From assembly GCA_036399715.1 (NCBI GenBank), contig DASWMO010000316.1, positions 1-15,128 on the forward strand: 15,128 nt of DNA, written 5' to 3'. This DNA is from DASVSE01 sp036399715 (lineage in GTDB: Bacteria; Bacteroidota; Rhodothermia; Rhodothermales; Rubricoccaceae). Below the pieces are notes generated by a model. It was not told the DNA's origin and ran no database searches. It saw only the letters and a list, made by a program, of their open reading frames with translations. Below are positions 14,367 to 15,128 of the stretch, piece by piece. Numbering within the stretch: position 1 is the stretch's first letter; each line of letters starts with the position of its first letter. The translations under genes and the position numbers were made by a program.

Positions 14367-14575
14367 CCCGCATCCTCCGGGCACCGACCGGCGCCCGTCC
14401 GGCACCCACCGGCATCCGTCCGCCACCGACCGGCATCCGCCGAAGGTCCACCGGACGCCGCCGAGCATCCACCGGCGTCCGCCGGACCCTCACCGGCCTC
14501 CGTCGGGCATCCACCGGCATCCTCCGAGCACCCACCGGCCTCCGTCGGGCACCGACCGGGAGATTTTACCCACCG
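14366..14575. repeat. 21-bp tandem array, 10 units, ACCGG core
   Basis: ACCGG occurs at 14387, 14408, 14429, 14450, 14471, 14492, 14513, 14534 and 14555: nine times at exactly 21-base intervals. A first unit with ACCCG starts at 14366. Within the unit, CC at columns 9-10 and C at column 13 are invariant in units 1-9. Columns 6-8, 11-12 and 14-21 vary, mostly between pyrimidines or between purines. Unit 10 keeps the core and loses the rest. The array fills the space between divergent promoters. Confidence 0.92.
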
Positions 14576-14592
14576 ACCGCCCCACCGCCCCG

Positions 14593-14616
14593 AGACCCCG
14601 CTCGGGTCTATGTTCG
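14593..14616 (+). promoter_or_regulatory. Promoter -7 element with overlapping inverted repeat
   Basis: TAtgTTcG at 14609-14616 is one base off TAnnTTTG and lies 26 bases before the ATG at 14643. An inverted repeat, AGACCC (14593-14598) and GGGTCT (14604-14609) with a five-base spacer, overlaps the T of this element. That is the position expected of a repressor operator. No -33 element is evident. Confidence 0.45.
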
Positions 14617-14642
14617 CCCGCACACCTTCCCGCCTCTGTCTC

Positions 14643-15128
14643 ATGGCCAATTTCTCCGACAGCGCCGCCCCGGTCCTCCTCACCGACGCCACCGCCCTCT
14701 TCACCGGCATCCGCGACACCCCGGAGATCCTCGCCCTGCTCGCCCCCTACCAGATCGAGACCGACGACGAGGTCGCTCAGGGCCTCGCCCTCATCGACGA
14801 GGTCCAGGCCGCGATGGGCCACCAGCGCACCGAGGCCGCCGAGGCCACCGCTGCGACGACCGCCGCACTCACCACCCTCGAAGCCGGCTACGTCCGCCTC
14901 CGCAAGCTCGTCCGCGCCGCCTACGAGCCCGGCACGGCCACCTACGCCGCCCTCGTCCTCCCCGGCGACGTCCCCGACGCCGACCCCGCCCTCATCGCCG
15001 ACACCGCGACCGTCTACCGCGCCGCCGACGAGAACCCGACCCTCATCGCCGGCATCCGCGGCGTGACCAAGGAGACGATCACCGAGGGCCTCAAGCGCGT
15101 CGAGGCCGCCCGCGCCGCCGAGGCCGCC
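14643..15128 (+). CDS. Helical protein of unknown function (3' end outside window)
   Basis: An open frame of 162 codons runs from ATG 14643 to the window end without a stop, so the gene is truncated by the window. I do not recognise it with certainty. It has no signal peptide and no membrane segment, so it should be cytoplasmic. The visible part is almost entirely helical and rich in Ala, Glu, Thr and Leu. It begins with TGIRDTPEILALLAPYQIET (21-40), then GLALIDEVQAAMGHQRTEAA (47-66), an Ala/Thr-rich helix (67-80) and a basic helix around VRLRKLVRAAYEPG (84-97). A later segment, LIAGIRGVTKETITEGLKRV (134-153), is again amphipathic. A helical bundle of three to five helices is likely. Codon use matches the rest of the window. 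A promoter with an inverted repeat and the 21-bp array precede it; the leader is pyrimidine-rich with no Shine-Dalgarno motif. Confidence 0.8.
   Translation, partial: MANFSDSAAPVLLTDATALFTGIRDTPEILALLAPYQIETDDEVAQGLALIDEVQAAMGHQRTEAAEATAATTAALTTLEAGYVRLRKLVRAAYEPGTATYAALVLPGDVPDADPALIADTATVYRAADENPTLIAGIRGVTKETITEGLKRVEAARAAEAA

Larger units (their letters stand above)
14313..14642. other. 330-bp intergenic region between divergent genes
   Basis: This is the longest gene-free stretch in the window. It holds a candidate minus-strand promoter at its left end, the 21-bp tandem array over most of its length, an inverted repeat, and a candidate plus-strand -7 element at its right end. All three minus-strand frames stay partly open through it, which follows from the GC-rich 21-bp period and not from a gene. 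Confidence 0.7.

Noticed and set aside
14313..14468. N-terminal extension of the Asp-box/T9SS protein into the repeat array
   Set aside because: It would place 52 repeat-derived residues before a clear signal peptide and would cover the candidate promoter.
14366..14575. CRISPR array
   Set aside because: There is no alternation of conserved repeat and unique spacer of CRISPR length; the whole 21-bp unit is related, and no cas genes are present.
14002..14719. Minus-strand frames encoding heptapeptide repeats across the array at 14366-14575
   Set aside because: All frames stay open because the period is a multiple of three and stop codons are rare at this GC; the frames run on antisense or out of frame into neighbouring genes.

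Overview
The window is about 15.1 kb of very GC-rich, densely coded DNA, with third codon positions almost always G or C. It most likely comes from a Rhodothermota (Bacteroidota-group) bacterium of the Rubricoccaceae type such as Rubrivirga or Rubricoccus; this assignment is inferred. Four things point that way: a secreted Asp-box protein ending in a type IX secretion (Por) sorting domain; TAnnTTTG-like promoter -7 elements; no Shine-Dalgarno motif before any start, with pyrimidine-rich leaders instead; and an ECF sigma factor paired with a TPR-type Ser/Thr kinase.

Layout. (1) 71-2821 (+): a class A penicillin-binding protein with a long charged C-terminal tail. (2) 2829-2990: an exact 21-bp-period degenerate tandem array, then a promoter. 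(3) 3050-4915 and 4915-5679 (+): a secreted GH13 glucosidase overlapping by one base a ZIP-family metal transporter. (4) 5696-7813 and 7862-8449 (-): a membrane Ser/Thr kinase with TPR-like repeats, transcribed behind its ECF sigma factor. (5) 8578-10949 (+): four small exported proteins, three of them predicted lipoproteins, one with a Tudor-knot-like domain. (6) 11092-11547 (+): a small membrane protein resembling bacterial PH-domain proteins. (7) 11678-12897 (+): an overlapping gene pair matching the TIGR02587/TIGR02588 membrane families. (8) 12924-14312 (-): the Asp-box/T9SS protein. (9) 14366-14575: a second 21-bp-period array filling the space between two divergent promoters. (10) 14643 to the window end: an open-ended helical protein of unknown function.

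How it fits together. Most genes serve the cell envelope: wall synthesis, glucan degradation, metal transport, lipoproteins and secretion. One signalling pair (sigma plus kinase) sits among them. No phage, IS element, CRISPR, tRNA or rRNA is visible, and composition is even, so there is no clear sign of recent transfer.

The most unusual content is non-coding. Two intergenic tandem arrays have a strict 21-bp period, about two helical turns. A weaker related patch lies upstream of the sigma gene. All three sit next to promoters, and in the better array an ACCGG core recurs nine times at exactly 21-bp spacing while much of the unit has drifted. The second point of interest is the sigma factor: the acidic DAED motif of region 2.2 is replaced by N-T-T-A next to a cognate kinase, which suggests activation by threonine phosphorylation.
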